Shown: positions 1 through 8,633, counted from the stretch's first letter. The stretch is DNA of 64,000 bases from Paenibacillus maysiensis (GCF_000520815.1 NZ_ASRY01000197.1:1-64000), one strand, 5' to 3'. Translations and numbers: made by a program. The notes: generated from the sequence alone by a model not told the origin.

Positions 1-610
1 TTGGTTCAGTTGGCTCCGTAGGTTCAGACGGGTCTGGATTAGGACTTGGTGTCGGATCTGGTGTTGGATCTGGATTTGGCGTTGGATCTACAGGCACGGG
101 ATCTATAGGAGTTGGCTCTATTAGATTGAATGTTTTTAAAGTTCCTTCAATGTCCACACCGTAGAAGAAAATATAGTTGGTACCATTATTTCTCAATTCG
201 AATGAGTGTTCATCTGAACTTAAATCCGTTTTTTCAAACATAATTTTTTTCTTATACTCACTTGCACCGGAAAAATTAATTTTACCGACGACTTGACCGT
301 CGATTAATACATCAGTATTAGATGAGCCGGATGCCCATGTAGTGGATATATATCTGATTTTAGAACCGGTAAAATTAAATTTTATACCTGTATCCTTATT
401 ACCGATTGTAGAATTATAAGATAATGAACTTGGATCCAGCGTCCATTTTCCACCTGAATAGGTTATCTCACTTGAGTCGTGATTATATCTTGTCCAACCT
501 TGCTCGGGTTGAACTAATACTGACCCAATACTTGTAGCAGCAAAAGTGGGTGAAACGATAAATAATGCAAAAAACATGGAAAGTAAGAGTGGGATAAAAA
601 TCTTTTTCAT
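1..610 (-). CDS. Secreted surface protein with Pro-rich linker (3' end outside window)
   Basis: The ATG lies at 608-610 on the minus strand, preceded by an AAAGGAG ribosome binding site, and the frame stays open to base 1, so only the first 203 residues are visible. Residues 1-24 form a classic signal peptide (two lysines, hydrophobic core, cleavage near PTFAA). Residues about 25-160 are a beta-rich globular region I do not recognise; its pattern suggests a carbohydrate-binding or jelly-roll module, which is inference. From about residue 165 the protein becomes a Pro/Asp/Thr/Glu-rich linker of short PTP, PDPTP and EPT units, typical of spacers in modular extracellular Gram-positive proteins. 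A further domain probably lies beyond the window edge. A cell-surface or secreted location is well supported; the function is unknown. Confidence 0.85.
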   Translation of the reverse strand, partial: MKKIFIPLLLSMFFALFIVSPTFAATSIGSVLVQPEQGWTRYNHDSSEITYSGGKWTLDPSSLSYNSTIGNKDTGIKFNFTGSKIRYISTTWASGSSNTDVLIDGQVVGKINFSGASEYKKKIMFEKTDLSSDEHSFELRNNGTNYIFFYGVDIEGTLKTFNLIEPTPIDPVPVDPTPNPDPTPDPTPSPNPDPSEPTEPTEP

Positions 611-834
611 TTATATTCTCCTTTGAGTTAATTTACTTACCAAGAATACAAAATAACAAAAAGGATGTCTAAACATTAATGTCTATATATTCAAATATAA
701 GTTTAATAATGGAATTAATTTTAGGGGGTAATAAGGTCTGTCTTTGAATAACTGGCGGCTATTTATTATGTTGCGACAACATACGAGATACTTCGACATC
801 TCTATCAATATAGTATAAAAAAGTTTAACTGCTA
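611..834. other. Intergenic region with a small palindrome
   Basis: This AT-rich spacer separates the minus-strand surface gene from the GNAT remnant. It contains a 7-bp inverted repeat, TATGTTG-cga-CAACATA (767-783), that could be a regulator half-site pair. No convincing sigma-A promoter with correct spacing was found for the rightward gene. Confidence 0.4.
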
Positions 835-1412
835 ATGGAGGTGTCATGTGGTAAGTGGATTTGTATAGCGGATATTAAAGTAACATTTGAGACTAGAATA
901 GGTAGTAATGCACAAAATGAAAGTTCCCTTGTATTTGCCACGGAGCATGACTTTCCTTTATTACAAAATAAGCTGACGGGATTATTTAAAGATAGTAGAT
1001 ATTCTTGTTATCCACATATTTTTTTGTAGAAAAGTATAAGTTGTGGGTGGAAAAGTCTATTCTAGGTTCATTTGATGATTATTGCCTTGTTCTTAAGATG
1101 GATGGAGAAATTATTGGATTCGTAACAATTAAAGAAAATTTAAACGACAGAGAAGCAAGGATCGGTCTTCTGGGAGTTGATCTAAAGCACCAAAGCCATG
1201 GAATAGGCACGAAGTTACTAACAGAGTTAAAAGTGTTTCTTGAATCCAGGCCAATTGATCAACTATTAGTTTCGACACAAGGCAGAAATTATAATGCTAT
1301 GAATTTATATATAAAGTGTGGTTATAGAATTCAAAAAATGGAAAGTTGGTATTATTGGACGAGGGAGTCGAAAGAAGAGGTGCAAATGAAACTTCCTAGC
1401 TTCCCCAGATGA
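835..1412 (+). pseudogene. Broken GNAT-family N-acetyltransferase
   Basis: Two overlapping reading frames together look like one acetyltransferase. Frame one (835-1029, 64 aa) ends at a TAG directly after a run of seven T (1019-1025). Frame two continues across the same run to 1412 and encodes the acetyl-CoA-binding GNAT core: the DGEIIGFVTIKE strand pair, an acetyl-CoA loop of the type HQSHGIGTKLL, and the C-terminal NAMNLYIKCGYR motif. Losing one T from the run explains the break, although a sequencing error in a homopolymer would look the same. The arrangement resembles dTDP-fucosamine acetyltransferase-like proteins, but the N-terminal part is short, so the 5' end may also be lost. The substrate is unknown. 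The stop overlaps the start of a tiny downstream frame (ATGA at 1409-1412). Confidence 0.6.
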
Positions 1413-1510
1413 CAGTGCCCTCTTTGTATGATGAGGGTGCTGTTCAAGGCTCGTTCATAGATCCAACACTAGATCGTTTAGGACGAAATCTTAAAATAAA
1501 GGATAATTAA
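1409..1510 (+). CDS. Tiny ORF overlapping the GNAT remnant by ATGA, possible gene remnant
   Basis: A 33-codon frame starts at the ATG that overlaps the GNAT stop codon (ATGA) and ends at TAA 1508-1510. Its sequence (a DEGAVQGSFIDPTLDRLG segment followed by a basic tail) has protein-like composition, with no rare-codon clusters or low complexity. The ATGA overlap is typical of translational coupling. It may be the remaining end of a second gene of a former two-gene operon rather than a functional small protein. No family was recognised. Confidence 0.3.
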   Translation: MTVPSLYDEGAVQGSFIDPTLDRLGRNLKIKDN

Positions 1511-1594
1511 GTATTTTATAGAATTAGTATATTGTTCATAGGATTCTTTTCAATCTATGAATAATTTTAAGTATTTTGAGAAGGGATGATGTTT

Positions 1595-2686
1595 ATGAAG
1601 TGGGGGAAATATTTTTCAGGGGTTTTATTGGTCATTTTAGTTTTAAGCAGTACGTCAGTAGCTCCAGCCTCAGTTGAGGCCAACTCGTCAAATACTACAA
1701 CGAAGGATACTGCGACGAGGTCTCTTTCAGTCAATGCAACTCAAGCGTTGGGGCCTACCAGTACGACTGATGCTGTATATGGTGAGACTCTTAAAGTGAA
1801 CAATCATCGGGTTTCATTAATGTCTAATTTCAATGTGAACGGTGATCTTATGAGTTTCACTGATTCATTAACGACAGCTGATCCAGCAGATTTTTGGTTC
1901 TTTAACGTACCTACAGATAGAAGCATTCTGGCTCAGATCAGATCAAGTAATCCCAATTATAGATTTGATTTGTATTCGATTGATTGGAGCACAGGGACAG
2001 CAAGTCTGACTGGTTTTGGAGGAAAGGCCTCTGAATTGAAGTTTGCTACAGACCTAAAAGCAGGGGACTGGGGACTTCGTGTTACTTCCACAGGAACGGT
2101 AGGTGAGAGTTATAGTATTCACATGAATGCAGCCTCGCCAGCGGATACGCCGATTAATGGTAAGACAGCTAAGCTAACCTCCTATTCTAACAATTTGTTA
2201 TCTACGGTAATTGAGTATCCAAACGGAGATATTAAGGTGAATGGGGCTCAAATTGCCAATACGACGGCGGCGAACCCGAATTTGGAATGGTCAAGAGAAT
2301 TTAACTTCTCCAGTGGTGGCAGTTATTCTTCAAGAAGTCATAATGTATCAGATGTTCGGATTAAAAGCGTCACTACGCCTGTGAAATATACTTCAAATTA
2401 TGCAAGCTCGGATAATGCGGTTTTAATTGTCCTAAATGAGGGAACGCTTTTCACCTATTTTGAATCAGCATATAGTTCTGGCAATCCACCGTATCACAGT
2501 TCCTCTTTCGTTGACACCAGCGGCAGAACTACCCCGAGACGCCTGGATTTTATTGATATGGCTGGAGATCCAGATATTCTTGTGTATGATCTGGATACAA
2601 AGAAAGTAATTGATTTTGTAAGTAGCTTGAATTATTACTATGCCAAAGGGATTGAACCGCAACCGACGGTAGTTTACTATAATTAA
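1595..2686 (+). CDS. Secreted protein with PPC-like domain
   Basis: The frame opens at 1586, but the ATG at 1595 is chosen because GAGAAGGG (1578-1585) is then 9 bases away. The 363-aa product starts with a Lys-containing signal peptide and a long hydrophobic stretch (cleavage about residues 28-30). Residues about 80-190 match the bacterial pre-peptidase C-terminal (PPC) beta-sandwich: an ADPADFWFFNVP opening, a central FDLY strand and an AGDWGLRV strand near its end. PPC domains usually accompany secreted hydrolases; no catalytic domain is visible here. The remaining ~170 residues, rich in Ser, Asn and Tyr, are unrecognised. It is a single-gene unit with its own terminator at 2747-2781. An extracellular location is confident; the role is unknown. 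Confidence 0.75.
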   Translation: MKWGKYFSGVLLVILVLSSTSVAPASVEANSSNTTTKDTATRSLSVNATQALGPTSTTDAVYGETLKVNNHRVSLMSNFNVNGDLMSFTDSLTTADPADFWFFNVPTDRSILAQIRSSNPNYRFDLYSIDWSTGTASLTGFGGKASELKFATDLKAGDWGLRVTSTGTVGESYSIHMNAASPADTPINGKTAKLTSYSNNLLSTVIEYPNGDIKVNGAQIANTTAANPNLEWSREFNFSSGGSYSSRSHNVSDVRIKSVTTPVKYTSNYASSDNAVLIVLNEGTLFTYFESAYSSGNPPYHSSSFVDTSGRTTPRRLDFIDMAGDPDILVYDLDTKKVIDFVSSLNYYYAKGIEPQPTVVYYN

Positions 2687-2746
2687 GTGAAACGGGATGC
2701 AACAAAAATTTTAATTGAATTTATTTTATGAGTTTCGAACGCTCAC

Positions 2747-2781
2747 AAAGAGTTTACTATATGAATATAGTAGGCTCTTTT
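2747..2781 (+). terminator. Intrinsic terminator after the PPC-like protein gene
   Basis: The stem is AGAG-tt-TACTAT paired with ATAGTA-gg-CTCT, followed by TTTT. Confidence 0.7.
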
Positions 2782-2869
2782 GCCTATTATACCATGCCAA
2801 TCTATAGGAATAGAGTGATTTACTCATGATAAATGGAATAAGTATGAATGAAAACATTATCAATTCCAA

Positions 2870-2899
2870 TTGACAATGGATAACCTTGGGTGGTATAGT
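2870..2899 (+). promoter_or_regulatory. Sigma-A promoter of the cold-shock gene
   Basis: A perfect TTGACA -35 (2870-2875) is followed, 18 bp later, by TATAGT (2894-2899). Transcription should start near 2906, giving a leader of about 48 nt before the csp start codon. That is shorter than the long thermosensor leader of E. coli cspA. Confidence 0.75.
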
Positions 2900-2953
2900 C
2901 GGAATTGTAGGCGAGAGCCTCACTTCATTTGATGACGAAGGGAATGTTAGTGC

Positions 2954-3151
2954 ATGCAAGGTAAAGTTAAATGGTTTAACGCAGAAAAAGGTTATGGTTT
3001 CATTGAAACTGCTGATGGCGGCGACGTATTCGTTCATTTTTCCGCAATTCAAACAGAAGGCTTCAAAACACTTGAAGAAGGACAAGACGTGGAGTTCGAC
3101 ATTGTCGAAGGCGCACGTGGACCACAAGCCGCTAACGTAACCAAATTATAA
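2954..3151 (+). CDS. Cold-shock protein, CspA/CspB family
   Basis: This 65-aa protein is one full cold-shock domain, an OB-fold single-stranded nucleic-acid-binding protein acting as an RNA chaperone in the cytoplasm. Both RNA-binding motifs are intact: RNP1 as KGYGFIE (residues 12-18) and RNP2 as VFVHFSAI (about 26-33). The length equals the family norm of 65-70 aa. The ATG at 2954 has a GAAGGGA ribosome binding site 10 bp upstream. The gene is monocistronic between a strong promoter (2870-2899) and a strong terminator (3219-3246). Bacillales usually carry several csp paralogs, so no letter is assigned. Confidence 0.95.
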   Translation: MQGKVKWFNAEKGYGFIETADGGDVFVHFSAIQTEGFKTLEEGQDVEFDIVEGARGPQAANVTKL

Positions 3152-3218
3152 TCATCCCCGGCATAGCCGACCTACATAATTGGTAAGATGGTTAGCAACG
3201 GATAACGCGCTAGCAACT

Positions 3219-3246
3219 GCCCTGGAATATATTCCAGGGCTTTTTT
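3219..3246 (+). terminator. Intrinsic terminator after csp
   Basis: GCCCTGGAAT pairs perfectly with ATTCCAGGGC around a two-base centre, followed by six T. Confidence 0.9.
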
Positions 3247-3581
3247 ATGTTTTCTAGATGAGCAGATGTACAATAAAAACATAAAAAAGCCTCTTACACG
3301 ATGGTAAGGAGCTAGGCGATACACAGCACGGTGAAAAGCTACTTTACAGAACCGTCGAAGTCAGCCATCTCCACAAAAATGGTGTTGAAGGAAATAGCTG
3401 AGCATCAAGCCAAGAATATATAGATGATGCAACAGAGCAACTTTTTTATATGTGTTCATTATTCACATGTGTATGCAGGTCTCTTTAAAACATGATCTTT
3501 TTCAAAAGATGAGATAGTCGCCAAGGGTTTTATCGAAAAAAGAAGATTTTTGTAAAATAGCTCCGAAATGTTGGGTGTTTT
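3247..3581. other. Non-coding gap with a minus-strand terminator-like hairpin
   Basis: About 330 bases between csp and hpf hold no credible gene. At 3283-3315 a stem (CTCTTAC / GTAAGGAG) is followed on the minus strand by TTTTTT, which is a leftward intrinsic terminator. No minus-strand ORF feeds it, so it may end an unannotated leftward RNA initiated somewhere in 3320-3580, or antisense read-through. See findings. Confidence 0.4.
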
Positions 3582-3611
3582 TTTACTTGGCGCTAACATA
3601 TGTGCTATACT
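3582..3611 (+). promoter_or_regulatory. Probable hpf promoter
   Basis: TTTACT (3582-3587), an 18-bp spacer and TATACT (3606-3611) lie just upstream of hpf. The -10 hexamer is strong and the -35 weak. The leader would be very short (about 18 nt) and start almost at the ribosome binding site. Additional sigma-B or sigma-H control, known for hpf in Bacillus, was not evident. Confidence 0.5.
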
Positions 3612-3635
3612 GAAGGGGCAAAGGAGGCGTGCCCT

Positions 3636-4196
3636 ATGAACTTAACAGTACGAGGTCAACAGATCGAGGTTACCGACGCTTTGAAGGACTACGTTGATAA
3701 GAAATTCAGCAGACTTGAGAAGTATTTCGATGCACCCCCGACGTCTGATGGAAGTGTGACGTTAAGCACAACCAGAGATTTGCACACTGTAGAAGTAACC
3801 ATTCCTTTGCCGGGGCTTGTGCTCCGTGCCGAAGACGAAAGCGACGACATGTATGCGTCCATTGATGCCGTGGTAGACAAGCTTGAGCGGCAGATCCGCA
3901 AGCATAAAACCAAGCTGAACCGTAAATTCCGTCAGGAAGGCAGTTTGAAGACCCTTTTTGTAGAAGGGACGGCAGGTAGCGTGGCTGTTGCTGAAGATGA
4001 GGATGCAGAATTGGATGAGCTGGAAGTCGTCCGCACCAAGCGTTTCTTATTGAAACCGATGGATGTGGAAGAGGCCATTCTTCAAATGAACATGGTTGGA
4101 CATAATTTCTTCGTATTTGCCAATATCGATAACGAAGAAGTCAGCGTGGTTTACAAGCGCAATGACGGCAAATACGGCCTGATCGAACGGGAATAA
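3636..4196 (+). CDS. hpf: Ribosome hibernation promoting factor, long form
   Basis: The 186-aa protein has the two-domain layout of long HPF. The N-terminal S30AE domain (residues about 1-105, beginning MNLTVRGQQIEVTDALKDYV) binds the 30S decoding region. The C-terminal domain (about 125-186, RTKRFLLKPMDVEEAILQMNMVG) dimerises 70S ribosomes into inactive 100S particles in stationary phase. The frame extends upstream to 3600, but AAGGAGG (3621-3627) sits 8 bases before the ATG at 3636, which also gives the standard family N terminus. Its place directly before secA matches the Bacillus yvyD-secA order. A hairpin terminator follows at 4293-4332. Confidence 0.95.
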   Translation: MNLTVRGQQIEVTDALKDYVDKKFSRLEKYFDAPPTSDGSVTLSTTRDLHTVEVTIPLPGLVLRAEDESDDMYASIDAVVDKLERQIRKHKTKLNRKFRQEGSLKTLFVEGTAGSVAVAEDEDAELDELEVVRTKRFLLKPMDVEEAILQMNMVGHNFFVFANIDNEEVSVVYKRNDGKYGLIERE

Positions 4197-4292
4197 TCTG
4201 TAAGGCAGGAACTTATCATGTTTTAAAATGAATAGCGGGTTCCCGATTGAAAGCATGCTTCATTGGAGATTGGGAAGAATGAAAATAACGAC

Positions 4293-4332
4293 GAGCCTTA
4301 TCCTTGCGAACCTGGCGGGGTAGGGCTCTTTT
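4293..4332 (+). terminator. Probable terminator after hpf
   Basis: GAGCC-t-TA-t-CC pairs with GG-gg-TA-g-GGCTC, followed by TTTT. The stem is imperfect with a 13-base loop. Confidence 0.6.
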
Positions 4333-4451
4333 ATATGTTTTTCTGAAAATGAAATGTAAATTTTGATGCAAATAAGCGTAACCAAATGTGTATTTCATGC
4401 GTCAATTGTTTTGGTATCTTTAACCGGATGCAAATCAGGGAGCGGCTTGTG

Positions 4452-4480
4452 TTGCGGCATGTCCTACAAACTGTTACAAT
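4452..4480 (+). promoter_or_regulatory. Candidate secA promoter
   Basis: TTGCGG (4452-4457), a 17-bp spacer and TACAAT (4475-4480) give a good sigma-A match about 130 bases before the secA start. Confidence 0.5.
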
Positions 4481-4612
4481 TTATGCAAAGAACATCGCAC
4501 GATGGGCTGGTATAGCCGGGCCTGTCAAACATATCGGGAATCAATTTCATCATGGACCCTTTCTTATTGTGAAATTGATTCTATTAATTGTTTTGCGTGA
4601 AAGGGGTAAACC

Positions 4613-7063
4613 ATGCTAGGAATTGTAAAGAAAATTTTTGGAGATACAAATGAACGTGACGTCAAGCGTTTAATGAAGACGGTTGAGCTGATCAATAAAT
4701 TAGAGCCGGATTTCGAGAAGCTATCGGATGAGGAGCTGCAAGCGAAAACGGCGGAGTTTAAAGCCCGGATTGAGCAGGGAACTACGGCGGAGGAGATTTT
4801 GCCGGAAGCTTTTGCAACCGTCCGTGAGGCGTCCAAGCGGGTGCTGGGCAAACGTCATTATGACGTACAGTTGCTTGGCGGTATTGCGCTGCATGAAGGT
4901 AAAATTGCCGAAATGAAAACCGGCGAAGGTAAAACACTGGTGGGAACACTGCCGGTTTATTTGAATGCACTGTTGGGCAAAGGCGTGCACGTGGTTACGG
5001 TCAATGACTATTTGGCGCAACGTGACAGCGGAGAAATGGGACAAGTCTATAACTTCCTGGGCATGTCGGTCGGGCTGAATTTGTCCGGTCTGGGTCATGG
5101 AGAAAAGCAAGCTGCATATGCTTGCGACATCACGTACGGCACGAACAATGAGTTTGGATTCGATTACCTGCGTGACAACATGGTGCTTTATAAAGAACAG
5201 ATGGTACAACGTCCGTTGTACTTCTGTATCATTGATGAAGTGGATTCGATTCTCGTCGATGAAGCTCGTACACCATTGATTATTTCGGGACAAGCTCAGA
5301 AATCTACGGAGCTGTATTTTGCGGCTGACCGTTTTGTGAAGAGCCTGAATGTCGAAGAAGATTACACCTTGGATATCAAGGTGAAGTCGGTTGCTTTGAC
5401 TGAGAACGGTGTATCCAAAGCTGAGAATTTCTTCGGACTGGAGAACCTGTATGATCAGGAAAGTGTGACAATTAATCACCACATTGTGCAGGCATTGAAG
5501 GCTAACGCCATTATGCGTCTGGATGTGGATTATGTCGTAGCTGACGGCGAAGTTCTGATTGTCGATGAGTTCACAGGCCGTCTGATGGCCGGACGTCGCT
5601 ACAGCGATGGTTTGCATCAGGCGATTGAAGCGAAGGAAAATATCGTTGTACAGAACGAGAGCATGACGCTGGCGACGATTACCTTCCAAAACTATTTCCG
5701 TATGTATCGCAAATTGGCGGGTATGACGGGTACAGCTAAAACAGAAGAAGAAGAATTCAAAAAAATATATGGTCTGGAAGTTCTCCAGATCCCTACGAAC
5801 CGGGCGAATCAGCGTGTGGATATGCCTGACGTAGTATACAAGAGCGTAAAAGGTAAATTCCATGCGGTAGTGGATGAAATTGTGGAGCGCCACAAAAACA
5901 ACCAGCCGATATTGGTAGGTACGATTTCCATTGAAAATTCGGAGCTTCTTTCCGAAATGCTGAAACGCAAAGGCGTTCGGCATAAAGTGCTTAACGCCAA
6001 GTATCATGCCGAGGAAGCTGAAATCATTTCCCGTGCAGGTGAAGCGGGTTCGGTAACCATCGCGACGAACATGGCGGGACGTGGTACAGATATCGTGTTA
6101 GGCGAAGGCGTAGCGAGTATTGGTGGTTTACACATCATCGGTACAGAGCGTCACGAATCTCGTCGTATTGATAATCAGCTTCGCGGACGTGCAGGGCGTC
6201 AGGGTGATCCGGGCTCCACACAATTTTACTTATCGCTGGGCGATGAGTTAATGAAGCGTTTTGGTGCAGACAACGTGCTGAATATGATGGAGCGCTTGGG
6301 CTTCGAGGAAGACCAACCGATTGAAAGCCGCATGATTACACGTGCTATCGAATCGGCGCAAAAACGTGTTGAGGGCAACAACTTTGACCAGCGTAAAGTC
6401 GTTCTCCAGTATGATGATGTGATGAACCAGCAACGTACTATTATTTACAAACAGCGTCGTGAAGTGCTGGAATCCGAGAACATTAAAGAAGTTGTGTTCG
6501 ACATGATCAGGCCTGTCATTGAGCGTGTGGTTGAAGCTCATTGCGGAGATGACATTCCTGAAAACTGGGAACTTGAAGAAGTGGCAGAATACGTGAACAG
6601 CAATCTGCTTGATGAAAATGCAATCAGTCGTGATGATCTGTGGGGTAAAGAAAAAGAAGAGATCATTGAAATGATCTTCGAGAAAGTAACGGAAAGATAC
6701 CACAGACGTGAAGAGACGATTGGCGAAGACATGGTACGCGAGTTCGAGAAAGTTATCGTATTGCGTGCAGTGGATAGCAAATGGATGGATCATATTGATG
6801 CTATGGATCAGCTGCGTCAAGGTATTCACTTGCGTGCTTATGGCGGTACCGATCCGTTGCGTGAATACCAGTTTGAAGGTTTTGAAATGTTCCATGCCAT
6901 GATCGCCAGCATCCAGGAGGAAGTAGCGACTTACATCATGAAGGCGCAAATTGAATCCAACCAAGAGCGTCAGGCTGTTATCGACGAAGACAAAATTTCG
7001 ACGAGTGGCGAACCTGCTGCTCCTAAAAAGAAATCCGCCCCTTCGCGTCCGCGCAGAAAATAA
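4613..7063 (+). CDS. secA: Preprotein translocase ATPase SecA
   Basis: SecA is the ATP-driven motor that pushes unfolded preproteins through SecYEG at the inner face of the membrane. The 816-aa product has all motor landmarks: Walker A MKTGEGKT (residues 101-108), the DEVD box within [20 protein letters not shown] (about 206-225), a [10 protein letters not shown] motif and the [10 protein letters not shown] nucleotide-binding motif of NBD2. Helical wing and scaffold regions follow. The C terminus is unusual: instead of the SEC-C zinc motif (CxCx8C[HC]) found in Bacillus SecA, it ends in a basic [15 protein letters not shown] tail with no cysteines, and no frame downstream encodes the missing motif. 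The start at 4613 follows an AAAGGGG ribosome binding site and gives the standard [10 protein letters not shown] beginning. Synteny with hpf and prfB confirms this as housekeeping secA1. Confidence 0.97.
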   Translation: MLGIVKKIFGDTNERDVKRLMKTVELINKLEPDFEKLSDEELQAKTAEFKARIEQGTTAEEILPEAFATVREASKRVLGKRHYDVQLLGGIALHEGKIAEMKTGEGKTLVGTLPVYLNALLGKGVHVVTVNDYLAQRDSGEMGQVYNFLGMSVGLNLSGLGHGEKQAAYACDITYGTNNEFGFDYLRDNMVLYKEQMVQRPLYFCIIDEVDSILVDEARTPLIISGQAQKSTELYFAADRFVKSLNVEEDYTLDIKVKSVALTENGVSKAENFFGLENLYDQESVTINHHIVQALKANAIMRLDVDYVVADGEVLIVDEFTGRLMAGRRYSDGLHQAIEAKENIVVQNESMTLATITFQNYFRMYRKLAGMTGTAKTEEEEFKKIYGLEVLQIPTNRANQRVDMPDVVYKSVKGKFHAVVDEIVERHKNNQPILVGTISIENSELLSEMLKRKGVRHKVLNAKYHAEEAEIISRAGEAGSVTIATNMAGRGTDIVLGEGVASIGGLHIIGTERHESRRIDNQLRGRAGRQGDPGSTQFYLSLGDELMKRFGADNVLNMMERLGFEEDQPIESRMITRAIESAQKRVEGNNFDQRKVVLQYDDVMNQQRTIIYKQRREVLESENIKEVVFDMIRPVIERVVEAHCGDDIPENWELEEVAEYVNSNLLDENAISRDDLWGKEKEEIIEMIFEKVTERYHRREETIGEDMVREFEKVIVLRAVDSKWMDHIDAMDQLRQGIHLRAYGGTDPLREYQFEGFEMFHAMIASIQEEVATYIMKAQIESNQERQAVIDEDKISTSGEPAAPKKKSAPSRPRRK

Positions 7064-7114
7064 CGGATTGAAGGACGGATTTAGGGAAGCATTCATTTCC
7101 TGTAATGCATATAA

Positions 7115-7155
7115 TGGCAGGCGGCAGTTTATCCAACTGACCGTCGGCCATTTTG
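7115..7155 (+). terminator. Possible secA terminator
   Basis: A long imperfect hairpin (TGGC..CGG.AGTT / AACT..CCG..GCCA) is followed by TTTT. A second short hairpin, ACAGGG/CCCTGT (7162-7178), follows it. Either could end the secA transcript. Confidence 0.4.
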
Positions 7156-7200
7156 TGCCATACAGGGAAGCACCCTGTTATTTAAAATTCGTTTGACTTT

Positions 7201-7362
7201 ACGGCGGTCGGTAGCGAAGCGAAGGATTTGAATCTGGAGAAGCGCCAGCGTTCGCCTTTGCAGTGAGATGCCCACCTTTAAATGTGTTATTTCAATCAAG
7301 GGCATCTCACTGCAACAGCGTTCGTAAGATCAAATCCTTCGCGTAGCGTCTCTTATCGCCCG
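7201..7362. repeat. Palindromic interspersed repeat, copy A
   Basis: This 160-bp element is a nested inverted repeat. The inner stem TTGCAGTGAGATGCCC (7258-7273) pairs perfectly over 16 bp with 7300-7315 around a 26-base loop. An outer pair, GCGAAGGATTTGA (7219-7231) with TCAAATCCTTCGC (7330-7342), is also perfect. The arms recur, in reverse orientation, at 61801-61975, where the inner stem has different bases but the same length. It lies between the secA end and prfB, contains no gene, and is therefore a dispersed structural repeat rather than a simple terminator. Confidence 0.8.
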
Positions 7363-7420
7363 TCCGTAACTCAACACACTTTTAAACCGTTAACCTAATG
7401 ACTAAAAGGAGAATGACATA

Positions 7421-8534
7421 ATGATCGATCCAAATGTAAAGCATGATTTAAGAGAAATAGGCAAGAAATTAACAAACCTTAGGGGGTCTCTTTGACTTAG
7501 ATCTCAAACAGGAAATGATCGCAAACTTTGAGGAAAAGATGGCTGCGCCTGATTTTTGGGATGATAACGATAAAGCCCAAGCCGTGATCGCGGAAATGAA
7601 CGCGGTTAAGTCTTCTGTAGACAGCTATGAACAGCTCCGTCAGGAATATGAGGATGCGGGGATGATGGCTGAGCTGGCTGATGAGGAAGGCGACGAAACA
7701 CTGGCTGGAGAAATTGAAAACAGTATCAGGTCCTTGCTGAGCAAGCTTCAGGAGTTTGAATTGCAATTGCTTTTAAATCAGCCATATGACAAGCTTAATG
7801 CTATTTTGGAGCTGCATCCGGGGGCAGGGGGAACCGAGTCGCAGGACTGGGGTCAAATGCTGCTACGGATGTATACACGCTGGGCAGAAAAACGCGGCTT
7901 TAAGGTAGAAACGCTGGATTACCTTGCGGGTGATGAAGCAGGGATCAAGAGCGTAACGTTGCTGATCAAGGGCTATAATGCTTACGGCTACCTCAAAGCA
8001 GAAAAAGGCGTGCATCGTCTCGTTCGCATTTCTCCATTTGATTCTTCGGGTCGTCGGCATACGTCGTTCGTATCCTGCGATGTCGTGCCGGAAATTGCGG
8101 ATGATGTGGACGTTGAAATCCGGACAGAGGATCTTAAAATTGATACGTACCGGGCCAGCGGTGCAGGCGGTCAGCATATTAATACGACCGACTCAGCAGT
8201 TCGGATTACGCATCTTCCTTCAGGCATTGTTGTAACTTGTCAAAATGAGCGCTCCCAGATCAAGAACCGTGAGCAGGCTATGACGATGCTTCGTTCCAAG
8301 CTCTACGAGCGCAAAATTGAAGAGCAACGGCAACAATTGGACGAAATCCGTGGGGAACAGTCCGATATTGCATGGGGCAGCCAAATTCGTTCTTACGTGT
8401 TCCACCCATACAGTATGGTGAAGGATCACCGTACCAGTGTAGAAACAGGCAACGTAGGGGCTGTCATGGATGGCGATCTGGACCCGTTCATCGACGGTTA
8501 CCTGCGGAGTCAGATCAAGCTGGACGCAGAATAA
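7421..8534 (+). CDS. prfB: Peptide chain release factor 2 (programmed +1 frameshift)
   Basis: RF2 recognises UGA and UAA stop codons and triggers peptide release on the ribosome. Translation starts at ATG 7421 (ribosome binding site AAAGGAGAA) and reads 24 codons to an in-frame TGA at 7493-7495. The slippery CTT before it and the internal Shine-Dalgarno-like AGGGGG (7481-7486) shift the ribosome +1 into the frame beginning GAC 7494, which is open to 8534. The full product is 370 aa, the family norm. SPF (within [11 protein letters not shown]), the RF2 stop-recognition tripeptide, and the catalytic GGQ (within [13 protein letters not shown]) are both intact. A strong terminator follows at 8548-8594. 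The secA-prfB order is as in Bacillus. Confidence 0.97.
7481..7496 (+). promoter_or_regulatory. prfB programmed frameshift site
   Basis: AGGGGG, a TCT spacer codon, CTT and then TGA-C is the canonical autoregulatory RF2 frameshift signal. Low RF2 lets the ribosome slip from CTT to TTT, past the in-frame stop. Confidence 0.97.
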
Positions 8535-8547
8535 TAGCCTGTACGTT

Positions 8548-8594
8548 TTCCTACAGTCCCGTAGGCCAAGTGCCTGCGGACTGTAGGAATTTTT
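8548..8594 (+). terminator. Strong terminator after prfB
   Basis: TTCCTACAGTCC pairs with GGACTGTAGGAA and the stem continues inward (CGTAGGC / GCCTGCG) with one bulge, followed by TTTTT. Confidence 0.9.
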
Positions 8595-8633
8595 GTGTAC
8601 ACGGTATTTTTAAATTAAAGGAGAATACGAAAG

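Larger units (their letters stand above)
4197..4612. other. Intergenic region hpf-secA: terminator and promoter
   Basis: The 416-base gap contains the hpf terminator (4293-4332) and a candidate secA promoter (4452-4480). A 77-codon open frame at 4386-4619 overlaps the secA start and lacks a ribosome binding site; it is not treated as a gene. The secA leader would be about 125 nt; no SecM-like arrest peptide or riboswitch was recognised in it. Confidence 0.5.

Noticed and set aside
1-120. Tandem DNA repeats at the window start as a CRISPR or satellite array
   Set aside because: The repeats are in-frame codons of a Pro/Asp/Thr/Glu linker, of variable length and with no spacers.
4386-4619. 77-codon frame upstream of secA as a SecM-like leader peptide
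   Set aside because: It lacks a ribosome binding site and a clear arrest motif, and overlaps the candidate promoter.
4721-6007. A 428-codon open frame on the minus strand opposite secA
   Set aside because: It is antisense to an unambiguous SecA, has a composition rich in His, Phe, Gln and Arg typical of a reverse-strand shadow, and has no ribosome binding site or domain.
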